From assembly GCA_018673915.1 (NCBI GenBank), contig JABHBK010000009.1:1-50946 (forward strand): DNA of 50,946 bases, in the 5' to 3' direction. The notes beneath the pieces were generated by a model. The model saw only the letters and a list, made by a program, of their open reading frames with translations. It was not told where the DNA came from and made no database searches. This document shows positions 27,638 through 36,466 of the stretch, piece after piece. The position numbers and the translations under genes were made by a program. The first letter of the stretch is position 1. The number at the start of each line of letters is the position of its first letter. Origin of the DNA: Nitrospina sp. GTDB taxonomy: Bacteria; Nitrospinota; Nitrospinia; Nitrospinales; VA-1.

Positions 27638-28699
27638 TTAAGAGTTGGCTTTCTTTTCCTTTTTCGGAGGTTCTTCAGCATCCTTGACGGGCTCCGTTTC
27701 AGATGGAACCAGCCCCAGGGTTTTTCGTAGTTGATCTTCAATTTCCGCAGAGATCTCTAGATTTTCCGATAAAAACCTTTTTGAGTTTTCGCGACCCTGA
27801 CCAATCCGGTTTTCCTTATAGGAGAACCAGGTGCCGCTTTTGGCGATAATATCGTGTGCTACACCTAGATCGAGCAGATCCCCATATTTGGAGATTCCTT
27901 TTCCATAAATAATATCGAATTCAACTTGGCGAAAGGGAGGGGCGACTTTATTTTTTACTACTTTGACCCGGGTGCGGTTACCGATGACATTTTCTCCGTC
28001 TTTCAGGGCCGCAATGCGACGGATATCCATACGGACAGAAGAATAAAACTTGAGAGCGTTTCCGCCGGTGGTGGTTTCGGGGTTTCCAAACATGACTCCT
28101 ATTTTCATGCGAATCTGATTTATGAATATCAGGGAAGTTTTGGATTTGTTGACGACTCCGGCCAGTTTACGCATGGCTTGAGACATGAGCCGGGCTTGTA
28201 GTCCCATATGGGAATCCCCCATATCACCATCAAGTTCTGATTTAGGCACGAGGGCAGCTACGGAGTCGACCACGATAACATCCACAGCGCCGCTGCGAAC
28301 GAGAACTTCCACGATCTCTAGTGCTTGCTCGCCGGTATCTGGCTGAGAGAGGAGCAGGTCATCCAGATCAACTCCGAGGTTGCTGGCATATTCTGGATCC
28401 ATAGCGTGTTCTGCGTCTATGAATGCCGCGACCCCACCTTCTTTTTGCGCTTCCGCAATGATATGAAGGGTTAAACTGGTTTTTCCTGAACCTTCAGGGC
28501 CATATATCTCGATAACTCGGCCTCTTGGAACCCCACCTACACCTAATGCGTGATCCAGAGAAATGGAGCCGGTGGAAATGACACGGATTCCTTTCATGCT
28601 CTCGGCTTTGCCCAGTTTCATTATGGAGCCTTTGCCGAATTGTTTCTCTATTTGAGTGAATGCCAGTTCCAGTGCTTTTTCTCTGTCGTCCGCGCCCAT
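27638..28699 (-). CDS. recA: RecA recombinase
   Basis: The 353-residue ATPase forms filaments on single-stranded DNA, drives strand exchange and triggers LexA cleavage. Walker [10 protein letters not shown], Walker [13 protein letters not shown], the L1/L2 loops ([43 protein letters not shown]) and a C-terminal acidic/basic tail are present. Two adjacent ATGs occur (28702 and 28699). AAGGAG lies 2 nt from the first and 5 nt from the second, so the second is preferred. It leads the recA-recX-pilD unit. Confidence 0.98.
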   Translation of the reverse strand: MGADDREKALELAFTQIEKQFGKGSIMKLGKAESMKGIRVISTGSISLDHALGVGGVPRGRVIEIYGPEGSGKTSLTLHIIAEAQKEGGVAAFIDAEHAMDPEYASNLGVDLDDLLLSQPDTGEQALEIVEVLVRSGAVDVIVVDSVAALVPKSELDGDMGDSHMGLQARLMSQAMRKLAGVVNKSKTSLIFINQIRMKIGVMFGNPETTTGGNALKFYSSVRMDIRRIAALKDGENVIGNRTRVKVVKNKVAPPFRQVEFDIIYGKGISKYGDLLDLGVAHDIIAKSGTWFSYKENRIGQGRENSKRFLSENLEISAEIEDQLRKTLGLVPSETEPVKDAEEPPKKEKKANS

Positions 28700-28848
28700 C
28701 ATGTCTCCTTGTTTATTTTAGTTTGCGGTAATGAATATCACAGCCCCGCGTAACGCCCCTTAGAAAGGGATGTAACTGAGCATGGGAATGCTGACTACCA
28801 GCTATTCGTGCCTATTGCTAGTCGACCCCGCGCCTAGTGGTGGACGAC

Positions 28849-28878
28849 ATTATACCTTTATACAGAGCGGGTGACCAA
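28849..28878 (-). promoter_or_regulatory. recA promoter
   Basis: On the minus strand TTGGTC (28878-28873), an 18-bp spacer and a perfect TATAAT (28854-28849) point to a start near 28842. This leaves a leader of about 140 nt. No canonical CTGT-N8-ACAG LexA box is visible here; a different LexA motif is possible. The remainder of the 28703-28955 gap shows nothing else. Confidence 0.55.
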
Positions 28879-28955
28879 TTATCTGAAAATATTTTTTCGG
28901 ATACTCGGTTTGGAGTTAGGAGGTAAAATTGATGGGAAAACTACAAAGGAGAATA

Positions 28956-29168
28956 TTAGGATTTAGCAGTCATTTTAGTTTCCAGAGAACGGCCAAATCC
29001 TAAAATGCTGGCGCGGAAACTACGGTTTGTAATGCGGTCATATTTTCTCAGAATCAGGCGTTTCATGACCTCTTTACATTCCTCAGGGGTGATTTGGCCT
29101 TGTTCCAACTTTTTCTTGAGGAAGTTGATATTTTTTACCTCTAAAAGGGAACGTAAACCGCTTCTCAT
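28956..29168 (-). CDS. Small hypothetical protein (70 residues)
   Basis: The 70-residue basic, helical protein begins MRSGLRSLLEVKNINFLKKKL. Near residues 27-38 it has ITPEECKEVMKRL, reminiscent of short helical domains in which Pro-Glu-Glu starts a helix. No membrane segment. AAGGAT lies 7 nt before the ATG, which supports translation. It is upstream of recA on the same strand but beyond the recA promoter. Function unknown. Confidence 0.6.
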   Translation of the reverse strand: MRSGLRSLLEVKNINFLKKKLEQGQITPEECKEVMKRLILRKYDRITNRSFRASILGFGRSLETKMTAKS

Positions 29169-29280
29169 GGCATTATCCTTCTTTTTTCTAGCCTGTGTTG
29201 ATCGGATTCAAAAAGCATAGCAGTTTTCATGATCCATGTAAAGCATTGATTTTTATTGTATTATGTATTTATGTTTGATT

Positions 29281-29307
29281 GGGTGGAGGCCTGATTTAAT
29301 TCCACCC
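29281..29307. repeat. Inverted repeat upstream of a lipoprotein gene
   Basis: GGGTGGA (29281-29287) and TCCACCC (29301-29307) form a perfect 7-bp stem with a 13-nt loop in the 212-nt gap between the 70-residue gene and the lipoprotein gene. It could be an operator or hairpin. No other feature is seen in the gap. Confidence 0.4.
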
Positions 29308-29380
29308 TCTGGAACGTGGCAGCAGGGTCAAAAGTTTGATATTCTTTCAAGTCGTGAGCGTTTACAGTCGATGATAAATT

Positions 29381-30268
29381 ATGGCTTTATTTAATAGACG
29401 TCCATATTTGGGTATTCTGGTTTTGTGCGGGTTTTTATTGGCAGGATGTGGGGGAAAACCAGAGGGGGAAGTAAAGATAGAAAACTTTGAAACGCCCCCT
29501 CAGGTGACCATCACTCTACATTCCCAGTTAGAGCTGGATTATTCTCTGGAGCCAGAATCTCAGTTGGAAACTGCCGATGGGGAAGATGTTGGAGAGGAGA
29601 CGAATAAATTCATATCCGATGTGTATGCCAAGCTAAAAAAGGAGAGGAAGAGAAGGGGTAAAGGAAAACTTCTTCCGGCATTTCAAGCGGATGCTGGATA
29701 CCAGTCTATCAAAAGGTATGAGAATATTGACACTCAACGTTATGCCATTACGATTAAGAAACGCCCAGAAAAGCCTCAAATAAGAAAAACGGTTAAAGTC
29801 CAGGATAAGCCTTTGATCTTTGCTGGAAGAGGCTACAATATTTCTGCTTTTGAAAAGGAAATAAAACCTGCGATTGACGTAGACTATTCCACCCATTTGC
29901 TTGTCGCGCCTCCAGATCCGTCTGTTATAGAAAAAGTAGACTTGCTGGACCCTAAGGGGGGATACTCCCGGGATACGAAGTTTCTGGTTTACAGCTCTAC
30001 ACGTTCTGCTTTTAATGAATTACCCCCCCCTCTTATTGAGAACATACCCGAACCTTCGCGTAGTGTTGAATCTACTGTCTCGCTGAAAAGGAACCCGGAT
30101 TCTGTCCTTGTATTTCAACCTGGGAAGGAAAGCCTGTTGCTGCTGAGGAAAGCCGAAAAACAGTTTGACTTGTTGGAAGGGAATGAATCTCTTAATAAAA
30201 AACAGTTTAATGCTTCTTCTGTTAAGGTCCCTGGAACCAGTAATAAAACACCCAGTACCCTACAATAA
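29381..30268 (+). CDS. Lipoprotein of unknown function
   Basis: The 295-residue protein has a lipoprotein signal peptide with lipobox LLAGC (C23 lipidated). The mature part is hydrophilic, rich in Lys, Glu and Pro, with a low-complexity acidic region (about 50-75) and a basic stretch (KKERKRRGKGK). No domain is recognised. C23 is followed by Gly-Gly rather than Asp, so Lol export to the outer membrane is expected. Its 3' end overlaps a small gene on the minus strand. Confidence 0.8.
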   Translation: MALFNRRPYLGILVLCGFLLAGCGGKPEGEVKIENFETPPQVTITLHSQLELDYSLEPESQLETADGEDVGEETNKFISDVYAKLKKERKRRGKGKLLPAFQADAGYQSIKRYENIDTQRYAITIKKRPEKPQIRKTVKVQDKPLIFAGRGYNISAFEKEIKPAIDVDYSTHLLVAPPDPSVIEKVDLLDPKGGYSRDTKFLVYSSTRSAFNELPPPLIENIPEPSRSVESTVSLKRNPDSVLVFQPGKESLLLLRKAEKQFDLLEGNESLNKKQFNASSVKVPGTSNKTPSTLQ

Positions 30269-30383
30269 AAAGTCCAATTAATATTTTTCGGACGAGGCTG
30301 ATTTGAGCTCCGCTATCCTCTTCTGGGAGGGGCTTATCTCGAGGCTTTCCTGTTTTTTCCCGATCAGGTTTTGATGAATCCAT
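30222..30383 (-). CDS. Small single-span membrane protein (53 residues)
   Basis: A 53-residue frame starts MDSSKPDREKTGKP. It has a charged N-terminus (1-31) and one C-terminal membrane helix (about 34-50, KILIGLFIVGYWVFYYWF) flanked by aromatic residues. This strict hydrophilic-then-helix pattern is unlikely by chance. No clear ribosome site precedes the ATG, which weakens the case. It overlaps the last 47 nt of the lipoprotein gene in convergent orientation. Rest of the 30269-30479 gap: nothing seen. Confidence 0.45.
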   Translation of the reverse strand: MDSSKPDREKTGKPRDKPLPEEDSGAQISLVRKILIGLFIVGYWVFYYWFQGP

Positions 30384-30479
30384 TATATTGCCAGCAAGTT
30401 TGAGAATAACGGGTCGCTTTAATATTATTTTAAGGATAAGAAAGCCTTCGTCAAGTCTGAGTTTGTCCTCTGAAAGGAA

Positions 30480-31517
30480 TTAAGGCTTTTTCGTTTTAGC
30501 GCAACGAAACCCAAAACTATTGTTTTTTACCTCCGGGGTGAAGAAGCTTCGGTTAAAGGTCGGAGCACTCAATCCGCACCCATATGAAAGGCAGTCGAAC
30601 CAGGACCCTCCTTTTAATACTCTTTTGTCTTTGCCATACTCCGCACGCGTAACAGGGTTTCCTGGATGAGGTAGATAGTAGCTATCTACCCATTCCCACA
30701 CATTCCCGGAAATATCGTAGAGTCCGTAGGGACTTCGGCCTTTTGGGTACGAACCCACAGGCTGTGTGCCTGTGGAGTGCTTATAAGGATTATTGGATTT
30801 ATCCAGGGACCACTCATTTCCCCAGGGATAAATGAGCCCTTCTTCTCCTCGAGCCGCCTTTTCCCATTCCTGCTCAGTAGGTAGGCGTTTGCCAGCCCAG
30901 GAGCAATAATCATGAGCATCAAACCAACTGACATAAACCACAGGGTGATTTTCCTTTCCCTTGGATATATTTCCTTCCGGCCAATGGTAAGGAGGAGTTC
31001 TCTGGGTGGTATTTACAAATTTAATATAGTCTGCGTTGGTGACCTCATTCAGGTCTATGTAAAATGCTTGGGTTGAGGATACATGCTCTGGCGCTTCATC
31101 ATCCCAGCGTTCGTTCGATCCCATGATAAATTCTCCGGCAGGAACTGCGGCCATCGAGGTTGCGGGTTTATCTTGTTCCATTATTTCCTCAGATGAAGAA
31201 CTGGGACTGGCTTGAATTATAGATTTTAATAAAAGGCTATTTTTGCTGAGGAGGCCTGTCGGCCCAAGCGGCGAAAAAGGGGATAGAACAGTTTTTTCAA
31301 CAACACCTGTGTGACAGGCTTTGCATTCGGCTTGAGTGAACCTGTTTTTTTTTGCCTTTTGGATATGTTCTGGTTGATGGCAGGTGGTCCGACATTCTTT
31401 TCGAAGTGAGCCCAACTTTTCAAAAGCCAGGCAGGCTGTTGGGTTCCCAATGCCCCAGGTCAGTATGAAGGCTAAAAAATAAATTGATCTTAATATGTAT
31501 CTGGAATTGACTCTCAT
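30480..31517 (-). CDS. Exported fusion: haem-binding motifs plus sulfatase-modifying-factor (SUMF1/FGE-like) domain
   Basis: The 345-residue protein has a signal peptide (about 1-31). A short segment follows with one unusual CX3CH motif (C42, C46, H47) and one normal CX2CH motif (C65, C68, H69), as in c-type cytochromes. A SUMF1/FGE-type domain runs from about 118 to 343 (VPAGEFIMGSNERWDDEAPEH, RLPTEQEWEKAARGEEG, GNVWEWVDSYY, LKGGSW, GFRCAK). Near GGSWFDCLSYGC a Cys-x4-Cys pair resembles the catalytic pair of formylglycine-generating enzymes, but it is displaced by one residue. No sulfatase gene is nearby. Whether it oxidises a protein cysteine or is a binding domain is open. Confidence 0.88.
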   Translation of the reverse strand: MRVNSRYILRSIYFLAFILTWGIGNPTACLAFEKLGSLRKECRTTCHQPEHIQKAKKNRFTQAECKACHTGVVEKTVLSPFSPLGPTGLLSKNSLLLKSIIQASPSSSSEEIMEQDKPATSMAAVPAGEFIMGSNERWDDEAPEHVSSTQAFYIDLNEVTNADYIKFVNTTQRTPPYHWPEGNISKGKENHPVVYVSWFDAHDYCSWAGKRLPTEQEWEKAARGEEGLIYPWGNEWSLDKSNNPYKHSTGTQPVGSYPKGRSPYGLYDISGNVWEWVDSYYLPHPGNPVTRAEYGKDKRVLKGGSWFDCLSYGCGLSAPTFNRSFFTPEVKNNSFGFRCAKTKKP

Positions 31518-31586
31518 ACTTCATATTTATAGGATGATTCATTACGAGTCAAAAAAATTATTGCCGAAAGATATGGAGTGGTGGAG

Positions 31587-32390
31587 ATGAGCATCCCTAC
31601 ATGGAGATTGATTGAAGATGGCCCTATGGATGGCAGATTGAACATGGCAATAGACAGGGCCATTCTTACTGCCTGCGAAAGAGGGCAGGCTCCTGCTACG
31701 TTGAGATTGTATGGTTGGGATAAACCCACTCTCTCTATTGGCTATTCCCAGAATGAATTAAGGGATGTGGACAGAGCTCAGTGTGAGAAAAGAAATATTC
31801 CCATTGTACGACGATTTACTGGAGGAAGAGCCTTGCTGCATCATTTTGAGTTCACCTACAGTCTCGTTGCTCCTATCCCCCATCCCCGCTTTCCAGGAAA
31901 CCTAGCCGGAGCTTTTGGTGCTGTATCGAAAGCAGTAATTTCTTCATTGGAAAGAGCAGGTATTTCTAAACCCGAAATGGTTGGAATGAGCAAAAGAACC
32001 CCAGGTATAAGCCGCCATCGTTCTCCAGCCTGTTTCTCAGCATCCAATCATTGGGAAATTACGGTGAAGGGTAAAAAACTGGCAGGTAGCGCCCAACGCC
32101 GGCTAAGTGGGGCTTTCTTGCAGCATGGCTCTATCTTAATGGACTGGGAGCCGGAACTGGCCCATAGCCTGTTTCGCTATTCCTCCGAGTCTGAGAAGGA
32201 GCAAGGGTTGAAAACTTTGATTTCAAGAACGTTGACTTTGAAGGAAGCATTACCCGTAAAGCCAGATTGGGGAGAACTGGCTAATTGCTTTACAAATGGA
32301 TTCCAGAATACGTTTCCTGGGAATTGGAAAACTGAAACTTTAAATTCATTGGAAATGAAACTCATGAAAGGTTATTTAAAGGAAAATTGA
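31587..32390 (+). CDS. Octanoyltransferase, LipM-like (lipoate-protein ligase A fold)
   Basis: The 267-residue protein of the LplA/LipM/BirA fold transfers octanoyl from acyl carrier protein to lipoyl domains. It has VRRFTGGRALLHHFEFTYS (lipoyl-pocket motif), C149 in SPACFSAS, matching the catalytic Cys of B. subtilis LipM (C150), and K164 in KGKKLAGSAQRR. The late GAFLQHGSI is also family-typical. The ATG at 31587 is chosen because GGAG lies 8 nt upstream; an in-frame GTG at 31578 has none. It is divergent from the haem/SUMF gene. Confidence 0.88.
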   Translation: MSIPTWRLIEDGPMDGRLNMAIDRAILTACERGQAPATLRLYGWDKPTLSIGYSQNELRDVDRAQCEKRNIPIVRRFTGGRALLHHFEFTYSLVAPIPHPRFPGNLAGAFGAVSKAVISSLERAGISKPEMVGMSKRTPGISRHRSPACFSASNHWEITVKGKKLAGSAQRRLSGAFLQHGSILMDWEPELAHSLFRYSSESEKEQGLKTLISRTLTLKEALPVKPDWGELANCFTNGFQNTFPGNWKTETLNSLEMKLMKGYLKEN

Positions 32391-32616
32391 TAGATAACCT
32401 AAAAGAAAGGTTTTAGGGCGAATCTATTAATACTTATATGGATTTTAAAATGATTTTAAAGTCCCCTTTTTTCTTAGGAAGTTATTGTTCCTCTCTGATG
32501 GATTGTTTATAATGCCCCCTCTTATTTTCTTTGAATTAATTTTTTTGGTATGTTTTCCGGGTGCTGAAACTTATGAATAACTTAGGCTTTTGGAAAACGG
32601 CGTTGAGGATAGTGGA

Positions 32617-33477
32617 GTGCTGATAAAATTTTGGGGTGTTAGAGGCAGTATTCCTTCTGGAAACCCAGAAACTGCGGGTGTTGGAGGCAATACGACCTGT
32701 ATAGAGATCCGTTGCGGTGATGAATTGATAATCATTGATACGGGAACGGGTGTCCGGAAACTGGGCATGGGGCTTATGAAGGAAATGCCTGTTAAAGCTA
32801 CAATCTTGTTTAGCCATGTTCATTGGGACCATATACAAGGTTTTCCCTTTTTCGCGCCTTTTTTTGTTCCCGGAAATGAGTTTCGGATTTTTGGGGGAAC
32901 CAGCTTACCTTCAACCATTGAAGAGATTTTAAACCAGCAGATGACACCCCCTTGTTTTCCGGTCAAAACAGATTTGTTTGGAGCCACTATTTCTTATTAT
33001 GATGTTAAACCCGGTGATGTGATTGAAGGGGATAATTACAAGGTTACTCTGGCTCCTCTGTATCATCCAAATGGATGTTATGCTTACCGGATCGAACATG
33101 AAGGGCAGACCTTGGTTTTTTCTACCGATTGTGAGCATTTTGAGGACAAGCCAAATAAAAACCTGATTGAGCTAAGCCAAGATGCCGATGCTCTTATTTA
33201 TGATGCTCAGTATACTGAGGATGAATATTATGGCCTCAATGGCCAGTTCTCACGTAAAGGCTGGGGGCATAGCACAATGCGTGAAGGGATCAAAGTTGCG
33301 GAAGCAGCGAATGTCAAAAAACTGGTATTATTCCATCATGATCCCTCTCACGATGATAATTTTGTTAAACAAATTGAAACTGAATCCCGCCAACTTTTTC
33401 CAAAAAGCATAGCTGCCTATGAAGGCTTGCAAATCGATTTGTCACAGGAAGCACTGCCCAAATCCCTATTTGATTAA
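32617..33477 (+). CDS. Metallo-beta-lactamase-fold hydrolase
   Basis: The 286-residue MBL-fold protein begins with the family opening KFWGVRGSIP. Its metal motif HVHWDH provides H67, H69, D71 and H72, and further ligands fall in YHPNGC, STDCEH and FHHDPSHDD. This subgroup resembles cAMP-phosphodiesterase and RNase Z-like hydrolases; the substrate is unknown. A GTG start at 32617 with GAGG 8 nt upstream is preferred to the in-frame TTG at 32590. The stop overlaps the start of the downstream lipoprotein gene, suggesting coupled translation. Confidence 0.88.
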   Translation: MLIKFWGVRGSIPSGNPETAGVGGNTTCIEIRCGDELIIIDTGTGVRKLGMGLMKEMPVKATILFSHVHWDHIQGFPFFAPFFVPGNEFRIFGGTSLPSTIEEILNQQMTPPCFPVKTDLFGATISYYDVKPGDVIEGDNYKVTLAPLYHPNGCYAYRIEHEGQTLVFSTDCEHFEDKPNKNLIELSQDADALIYDAQYTEDEYYGLNGQFSRKGWGHSTMREGIKVAEAANVKKLVLFHHDPSHDDNFVKQIETESRQLFPKSIAAYEGLQIDLSQEALPKSLFD

Positions 33478-34711
33478 ATCCTTGTTGCGAGTTTTGCTCG
33501 TACTGGTATTTCTTAATGGGTGTGGGGCCACCCAACCTCATGTTGCGGATAACCCGGCTAGCCAGCGTTTTCGCGATGTGACGGGAAAGCTTCTCCCTAA
33601 ACTAGGTTTTTCTTCAAGGCAGGCCTTTTTCCTCCGTGCAGATCAGGATGCATTGTCAGATTTAATAATTTTAAAGAAGGCGATTCCAGGAAAATCTCAG
33701 ATAAATCTTTTTGTTAATCATAACGAAAAAGGTTTTCAGCAGAAAAATCCTGGACGGTGGATTGAGGAATTGGAGGCTCCGATTCTTTCTCTCACGGTGG
33801 CGGATTTGAATCGGGATGGGGGTGATGACCTGATTCTCATTCTAAAAAAAATGGGAAGCGTATCCACAAAAATTCTTTTCAATAATAAGAAAGGCTATTT
33901 CTACGCTAAAGATAAAGAGGGGCCTTACTCTCTTCTTCCGGGGATAAACAGGGTGATATCTATTGACCTGGATCAGGATGGAGATAAAGACCTTTTTTAT
34001 TTTGGCCAAAAGGTTCTAGGTGAGAATGGAAAGGTTTCCAGACACCAAACCCGAGTGCTCATTAATAAAGGCGAAGGAAGATTGGAGGATTTGACAGCGA
34101 TGCTTTTGCCTCGTCTTCCCGCAGGAATTCGAGATGCCTCCTTTGCCGATTATAATGGTGATGGAGTTGTGGATGTTTTTCTGGTCTATGGAGGAGGCCA
34201 AAACCGGATTCTTATAAATAATGGATTGGGAAAATTTTCAGACCGAACCACCTCCCATATTCCACGCATTCTTGACGATAGCCAGCATGCCGACTGGGCT
34301 GATTTTGACGAGGATGGTGACAATGACCTTCTGGTTGTTAACCGAGAGATTGACCCTCATTACAGAGGGTATCCAGGGGAAACAGTATACTTTCTTGAAA
34401 ATACAGGAGGAGGACATTTTAAAAAACGATCGCATAAAATGCTTCCTCGCCTTCCTTCCTATAAGGCCTACCTTTTGGACGCAAACGGAAATACCAAGCC
34501 AGATGCCTTGATCTTGACCTCAAAGGGAGTTTATTATTTACAAGGAAGAGGCCGTTGGGAGTTTGTCGATGAAACCCGTAAGAGGCTTCCACGTTTTCGT
34601 TTTTTTCGAGAGATGGATTTTGCAGACATCAACCAGGATGGATTTCTGGATTTATTCGCCTTGTCACCAACTCCGGGCAGAAGCCGGATTTGGTTGAACC
34701 GCTTCGATTGA
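33470..34711 (+). CDS. VCBS/FG-GAP repeat lipoprotein
   Basis: The 413-residue protein has a compact lipoprotein signal if started at the TTG at 33470 (IKSLLRVLLVLVFLNGC, C18 lipidated). An ATG at 33419 would add 17 residues inside the MBL gene and give a poorer signal. The mature protein contains four to five VCBS/FG-GAP blades with Ca-type loops (DLNRDGGDD, DLDQDGDKD, DYNGDGVVD, DFDEDGDND, DINQDGFLD), forming a beta-propeller likely exposed in the periplasm or on the outer membrane. Its start overlaps the MBL gene by 8 nt. The role is unknown. Confidence 0.85.
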   Translation: MIKSLLRVLLVLVFLNGCGATQPHVADNPASQRFRDVTGKLLPKLGFSSRQAFFLRADQDALSDLIILKKAIPGKSQINLFVNHNEKGFQQKNPGRWIEELEAPILSLTVADLNRDGGDDLILILKKMGSVSTKILFNNKKGYFYAKDKEGPYSLLPGINRVISIDLDQDGDKDLFYFGQKVLGENGKVSRHQTRVLINKGEGRLEDLTAMLLPRLPAGIRDASFADYNGDGVVDVFLVYGGGQNRILINNGLGKFSDRTTSHIPRILDDSQHADWADFDEDGDNDLLVVNREIDPHYRGYPGETVYFLENTGGGHFKKRSHKMLPRLPSYKAYLLDANGNTKPDALILTSKGVYYLQGRGRWEFVDETRKRLPRFRFFREMDFADINQDGFLDLFALSPTPGRSRIWLNRFD

Positions 34712-34720
34712 GGAAAACCT

Positions 34721-35620
34721 ATGTCAAAGTTCAAAAAAATGACTTTTCTTAAAGTGCTCACGACCGTTGCATGGGCAGATGGGGAAGTCTCGCAATCAGA
34801 ATTTAATATTCTTAAATCATTTTACAAAAAATTTGATTTGGATAAGCATGAATTGGATGAGTTAAAGCCCTACCTTTTATCTCCGATCTTAAAAAAGGAA
34901 AAGGATGAGTTGTATAAACAGATGATTGCAGATTTATCTTCTCCTAAGGAGAAGAAAGAAATTATGGGTGCTTTAGAGGCTATGGCCGATGCTCAAAAAA
35001 GAATGAAGACTGATGAAAAGGAACTGGTTGATCAATTTGCAGAATGGTTGGGGAAAACTTCACATACAAAAAGGTCTTTCGGTCGGATTCGAAACCTTTT
35101 GCAGAAAACTATTTTCAAGCAAGCTCGGGATCCAAACCCGGATATGGAAAAATATTTTAAGCGGCGTGTTCTAAAAAATATTGAACTTAAAAGCGCGCAT
35201 TCTAAAATCCCCACTAATTTATCCGAAGAGAAACTTTATTTTATCTGTCTAGTGGGTACGTTGATGGCAGCGATAGCTCACGTGGATGACCATTTTGATC
35301 CGGCAGAGAAAAAAGCATTGAAGCGGTGCCTTATCGATCAGTTTGCTTTAAAAGGCAAGGAATTGACTTTGTTGTTTGATGTGGTGGAGGAGCAGGCTCG
35401 ACGGGGTTTTGATTTATATGAAGTGACTACTGAACTGAATCGCGTTGCTTCCTTCAATGATCGTGTTAATTTGATGGAATGCCTTTTTGATGTTTCTATT
35501 GCAGATGGAGAGATGGCTCATGAAGAGATGGAAGAAATCAGGCGGATCACTAAAGCCTTACGCATTCCCCATAAATCCTTCATTGAGCACAAGGTTCGTG
35601 CTTTGAATAAGATCAGGTAA
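34721..35620 (+). CDS. Tandem TerB-like domain protein
   Basis: The 299-residue cytoplasmic protein has two helical TerB-type domains. The first (about 5-115) has VLTTVAWADGEVSQSEFNILKSF. The second (about 180-295) has FDVSIADGEMAHEEMEEIRRI. Both carry the ADGE acidic motif of the family; an additional imperfect copy sits at AIAHVDDHFDPAEKKAL. TerB-like proteins bind metal and associate with membrane or stress complexes. No ter operon is nearby. It starts 9 bp after the VCBS gene, probably in the same operon. Confidence 0.82.
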   Translation: MSKFKKMTFLKVLTTVAWADGEVSQSEFNILKSFYKKFDLDKHELDELKPYLLSPILKKEKDELYKQMIADLSSPKEKKEIMGALEAMADAQKRMKTDEKELVDQFAEWLGKTSHTKRSFGRIRNLLQKTIFKQARDPNPDMEKYFKRRVLKNIELKSAHSKIPTNLSEEKLYFICLVGTLMAAIAHVDDHFDPAEKKALKRCLIDQFALKGKELTLLFDVVEEQARRGFDLYEVTTELNRVASFNDRVNLMECLFDVSIADGEMAHEEMEEIRRITKALRIPHKSFIEHKVRALNKIR

Positions 35621-35749
35621 TGGCCCTGTTTGTAATCCTTTCTTTTTATTGTGGAAAAGGGTGATAGAGACTTGGCTATAAATTTTTCTTTGTGATTTTG
35701 ACAGCCGTTCCAGTAATAGAAGAATGCTGGTTCAAATGTTAGGCGAATA

Positions 35750-35929
35750 ATGAAAGAAAGTCAGAGAAAATTTCTCGGTATTATGTTTGAGTGTTGCAAT
35801 ATTTACAAACGTGTTTATGTGAATAAAGAAGGCAATGCGTATGAAGGACGTTGCCCGAAATGCTATGCTCAGGTGACAGTTCGGATTGGATCTGAAGGTT
35901 CAGATAATCGTTTCTTTCGCGCACGCTAA
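35750..35929 (+). CDS. Small four-cysteine (zinc-ribbon-like) protein, 59 residues
   Basis: The 59-residue protein has a Cys-Cys pair (C15, C16 in FECCNIYKR) and a C35-x2-C38 pair (GRCPKC), spaced like a small zinc ribbon, then VRIGSEGSDNRFFRAR. The spacing and sequence pattern resemble a conserved short family of unknown function, which I recognise only in outline. The gene is missed by length filters. The gap from 35621 contains a perfect TTGACA (35698-35703) but no convincing -10 box. Confidence 0.7.
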   Translation: MKESQRKFLGIMFECCNIYKRVYVNKEGNAYEGRCPKCYAQVTVRIGSEGSDNRFFRAR

Positions 35930-36025
35930 TTTTATAATGTGAGAGAGAAAGAAGAGCTAAGTTGTTATGCGTTGGTCATCTCCCAATAAAATATCGAAGC
36001 TCTTTCAAATGAGTGGTGACCCTCA

Positions 36026-36463
36026 ATGAAACTGGTTTTGCAAAGAGTGACGAGTGCTTCGGTTTCTGTCGGTGGTAGTACAATTGCGGATATTTCTAGA
36101 GGTCTGCTGATTTTTTTTGGCGCTGAAAAGCAGGATGATCTTGATAAGGTACAGATTCTCGCTGACAAAGCTTTGAACTTGAGGATTTTTCCGGATGACC
36201 AGGGAAAAATGAATCTATCCTGCCTTGATATATCTGCAGAGGTGTTGGTGGTTTCCCAATTTACGCTGGCTGGAGATTGTACCAAAGGGAGACGCCCAGG
36301 TTTTGATAATGCCGCTCCGCTGAATGAGGCAGAACTCCTTTACAATCAATTTATTCAGAAAATTTCTGCGGCAGGGATATCTATTGCGACGGGTCAGTTT
36401 GGGGCAGACATGCAGGTGGAATTAGTGAATGATGGACCGGTCACCTTTATTCTTGATCGGTAA
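36026..36463 (+). CDS. dtd: D-aminoacyl-tRNA deacylase
   Basis: The 145-residue DTD enzyme hydrolyses D-amino acids (and Gly mischarged on tRNA-Ala) from tRNA. The N-terminus is typical (MKLVLQRVTSASVSVGG), and both active-site motifs are present: SQFTLAGD and the C-terminal NDGPVTF (near residues 135-141) with the conserved cross-subunit Gly-Pro. The length is normal. GGTGA lies 6 nt before the ATG. It is convergent with the next gene, 3 bp apart. Confidence 0.96.
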   Translation: MKLVLQRVTSASVSVGGSTIADISRGLLIFFGAEKQDDLDKVQILADKALNLRIFPDDQGKMNLSCLDISAEVLVVSQFTLAGDCTKGRRPGFDNAAPLNEAELLYNQFIQKISAAGISIATGQFGADMQVELVNDGPVTFILDR

Positions 36464-36466
36464 TTA

